Below, in pieces: positions 5,334-6,650 of a stretch of DNA of 6,650 nucleotides (within the stretch, counting starts at the first letter, position 1; every line of letters starts with the position of its first letter). The DNA is from CAYGUK01 sp964352985 (GTDB lineage Bacteria > Pseudomonadota > Gammaproteobacteria > JAHCLG01), in assembly GCA_964352985.1 (NCBI GenBank), contig CAYGUK010000159.1, positions 1 to 6,650 on the forward strand, in the 5' to 3' direction. The notes below the pieces were generated by a model. The model made no database searches, was not told the DNA's origin, and worked only from the letters and a program-made list of their open reading frames with translations. The position numbers and the translations under genes are program-made.

Positions 5334-6125
5334 TTATTTTGTGTGTGTGCAAGGTGTTGTGATCGGCCTGCCACTAAACGGCGTATAATCAGCACTAACT
5401 CTCAATACAGCTTGATTAAAATCCTCTCGCGACAATCGCTTATGGAATTGAAAATTAACTTGCAAAGCAATTAATCTTGAATTAGCCTCACTCGCAAAAT
5501 AGTGTAACCATTTTATTTTTCTAAAATCTCTTACTGAAGCAGACTCGCAATAATGTTTCATTGTGACGTAGCTTTTATCTAACATGCTTTGATAATCACA
5601 AATTGAATGTGATAATTCATCGGGATCACGCCCTTTTTCAAATGCTTGGTGAGACTCAACAGCCATTTGAAAAAGCGTTGATATTTCTACTAGTTTTGTA
5701 TCTAAATCAAATTGTTCATCAGGAATTGAACTGGGTCTCATTCGCAGAAAATAATAAAAATCATTATCCAATTTTTGATGAGCCTGAAAAACACATGCTT
5801 CTACATAACAATAAATTGTATGTTTAGAATTTATTGTAAATAATACCGGGTTATCAGTTGAATGTTTTAAAAAAGCAGTTTCAATGACTTGATGAGTAAG
5901 ATGCGCTAACATTTTTGCAATCAGTATGGTGAACAATTGGATGCCAATCGGTCTAGCTACTTTTGGGGCTGATTCAATAGTAAGACTTTGAAAAACCATT
6001 AACATTTCTTTGTTAAGCGTACTTGCAGATTGATTTAAAAAATTTCTTATATATTCAAGAGTTTCATTATTAAATCGCAGTATACCAAACTCAGTCGAAC
6101 TAACAGGGATTTTGAGAGAATACAT
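5334..6125 (-). CDS. Hypothetical protein, 263 residues, probably helical, unrecognised
   Basis: I do not recognise this protein. It has no signal peptide and no convincing membrane span; the most hydrophobic part is PIGIQLFTILIAKMLAHL (59-76). Most of it reads as amphipathic alpha-helices (for example about 21-50, 60-88, 143-164 and 205-245) joined by short polar loops, and it is fairly rich in His, Phe and Tyr. The last stretch, after about residue 247, looks disordered and ends in a polar Thr/Pro/His/Lys tail. No catalytic motif is visible. Only a weak AAAGA ribosome site precedes the ATG, and a TATAAT at 6167-6162 on the minus strand may be its -10. It is convergent with the protease gene and divergent from the lysine-rich gene. 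A 264-codon open frame in such AT-rich DNA makes it very probably real. Lineage-restricted protein or secreted effector are possibilities, not conclusions. Confidence 0.8.
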   Translation of the reverse strand: MYSLKIPVSSTEFGILRFNNETLEYIRNFLNQSASTLNKEMLMVFQSLTIESAPKVARPIGIQLFTILIAKMLAHLTHQVIETAFLKHSTDNPVLFTINSKHTIYCYVEACVFQAHQKLDNDFYYFLRMRPSSIPDEQFDLDTKLVEISTLFQMAVESHQAFEKGRDPDELSHSICDYQSMLDKSYVTMKHYCESASVRDFRKIKWLHYFASEANSRLIALQVNFQFHKRLSREDFNQAVLRVSADYTPFSGRPITTPCTHTK

Positions 6126-6240
6126 TTTATTTTTCTTTATTTTTATTGAATATAGAAAGGCATTATAAATAATATATAAGATAAAATCTCTATCATTTTT
6201 TGACGATTTACATCATATTCGCAATCTCTTAATTTGATTG

Positions 6241-6249
6241 TGTTATGAT
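6241..6249 (+). promoter_or_regulatory. Extended -10 promoter candidate for the lysine-rich gene
   Basis: TGT followed by TATGAT (5 of 6) forms an extended -10. TTCGCA at 6218-6223 resembles the proposed bamD -35 but is 20 bases away, which is too long to count. A start near 6256 would give a leader of about 93 nt that contains the 6260-6277 dyad. The nearer TATAAT at 6323-6328, lacking a -35, is the alternative. Confidence 0.35.
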
Positions 6250-6259
6250 TAAAATTGAT

Positions 6260-6277
6260 CGACAATTATTGTGGTCG
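6260..6277. repeat. Operator-like imperfect dyad
   Basis: The inner ACAATTATTGT (6262-6272) is palindromic around its central T, and the outer CGAC (6260-6263) pairs with GTCG (6274-6277), though the two symmetries are offset by about three bases. It lies just downstream of an extended -10 candidate, where a repressor site would be plausible. Short dyads are common in AT-rich DNA, so the call is weak. Confidence 0.25.
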
Positions 6278-6348
6278 TTTTCAAATTTGGCATTTAAAAA
6301 TTATAGCCCTAGTTGAAACACTTATAATCTATTTTTAGGAACAGCTCC

Positions 6349-6549
6349 ATGCCGTATCAAAAATCAGTCTCCGTTGAAAATGCTGAGAAAAGAGTAAAAA
6401 TGTGTTTAGAACGCTTAAAAGCCGCAAGAGAAGCACTGCGTCTTGCTCAACTTGCCGATAAAGAGCGACACAAAAAATTGCTAAAATCGACTAAAGGGAA
6501 GAAAGTCGTCCAATTAAAACCTAAGACTAAAAAAGAAAAAAAAGATTAG
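6349..6549 (+). CDS. Small lysine-rich coiled-coil protein, function unknown
   Basis: The 66-residue product has 17 Lys and 5 Arg against 8 acidic residues, giving a strongly positive charge of about +14. Residues 8-46 form a likely single amphipathic helix or coiled coil (VENAEKRVKMCLERLKAAR and onward, with Val, Leu and Ala at heptad-like spacing). From residue 47 the chain becomes a basic, probably disordered tail ending KPKTKKEKKD. This plan resembles small histone-like or nucleic-acid-binding proteins, but no family signature is present, so binding to DNA or RNA is an inference. There is no signal peptide. A clean AGGA (6337-6340) 8 bases before the ATG supports the start and the reality of the gene. 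It appears monocistronic; no clear terminator follows. A ribosome-associated role is another possibility. Confidence 0.75.
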   Translation: MPYQKSVSVENAEKRVKMCLERLKAAREALRLAQLADKERHKKLLKSTKGKKVVQLKPKTKKEKKD

Positions 6550-6579
6550 TCTTTATAACTAACAATATGATTGAAGCTA

Positions 6580-6636
6580 TTATTTCAAATACCGGCGAGC
6601 GGCGTTTTGTATTAAGGTTTCATCATCGCGGGTAAA
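6580..6636 (-). pseudogene. Possible degraded 3' end of a gene beyond the right edge
   Basis: On the minus strand an 18-codon open stretch ending in TAA (6582-6580) reads FTRDDETLIQNAARRYLK, which looks like a natural protein C-terminus, but an in-frame stop (6639-6637) precedes it. Reading in a different frame from the window edge gives SYTINLPAMMKP and a stop at 6614-6612. Either that frame is the intact end of a neighbouring gene and the longer stretch is chance, or a one-base shift near 6630 joins the two as a frameshifted gene. Too little is visible to decide. Confidence 0.15.
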
Positions 6637-6650
6637 TTAATGGTATAACT

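Larger units (their letters stand above)
6126..6348. other. AT-rich divergent intergenic region with promoter-like elements
   Basis: This 223-bp gap between two divergent genes holds no open frame worth calling. On the minus strand, TATAAT (6167-6162) could serve the 5334-6125 gene, but no -35 is evident. On the plus strand, TGTTATGAT (6241-6249) is an extended -10 and TATAAT (6323-6328) a perfect -10 close to the lysine-rich gene. Between them lies a dyad, CGAC...GTCG around ACAATTATTGT (6260-6277). Confidence 0.5.

Noticed and set aside
5603..5827. Plus-strand 74-codon open frame
   Set aside because: It is antisense to the 263-residue hypothetical gene, which is much longer and better placed between its promoter region and the convergent terminator.
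6592..6610. Terminator for the lysine-rich gene (CCGGCGAGCGG then TTTT)
   Set aside because: Only a 3-bp stem can form, so the GC-rich patch followed by TTTT is not a real terminator.

Overview
The window looks like a chromosomal segment of an AT-rich gammaproteobacterium. The main evidence is the divergent pair bamD <- -> rluD with pgeF (yfiH) directly behind rluD, an arrangement known from E. coli and many other Gammaproteobacteria. The low-GC codon use and a few unrecognised proteins would suit a host-associated lineage such as Legionellales, but this is an inference; no marker gene in the window fixes the order.

Layout, left to right. Positions 1-84 hold two perfect-stem hairpins and no convincing gene. 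A small secreted, cysteine-rich protein of unknown function lies on the minus strand (85-435) with its own extended -10 promoter. Next, also on the minus strand, is a phytanoyl-CoA-dioxygenase-family Fe(II)/2-oxoglutarate enzyme (508-1281). Its start codon overlaps the stop codon of bamD (1281-2060), the lipoprotein of the BAM outer-membrane assembly machine. A short divergent promoter region (2061-2133) separates bamD from the plus-strand genes rluD (23S rRNA pseudouridine synthase, 2134-3081) and pgeF (3078-3812), which overlap by ATGA. A DegQ/DegP-type periplasmic serine protease (3903-5261) follows and ends at a clear intrinsic terminator (5269-5310). In E. coli the gene after pgeF is clpB, so the neighbourhood differs here.

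The right third is accessory in character: an unrecognised, probably helical 263-residue protein on the minus strand (5334-6125), a 223-bp AT-rich divergent intergenic region with promoter-like and dyad elements, and a 66-residue lysine-rich coiled-coil protein on the plus strand (6349-6549). The last 100 bp contain no full gene, but a short coding-like stretch on the minus strand may be the end, intact or degraded, of a gene beyond the edge.

Together the core genes serve envelope biogenesis and its quality control (bamD, degQ-like protease), ribosome maturation (rluD) and purine-nucleoside or metabolite clean-up (pgeF). The most unusual points are the dioxygenase translationally tied to bamD, the altered active-site motif of the protease (GSSGG in place of GNSGG), the eight-cysteine secreted protein, the lysine-rich protein and the unrecognised 263-residue protein. 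I did not find a convincing new multi-gene system: there is no CRISPR array, transposase, tRNA, rRNA or defence cassette.
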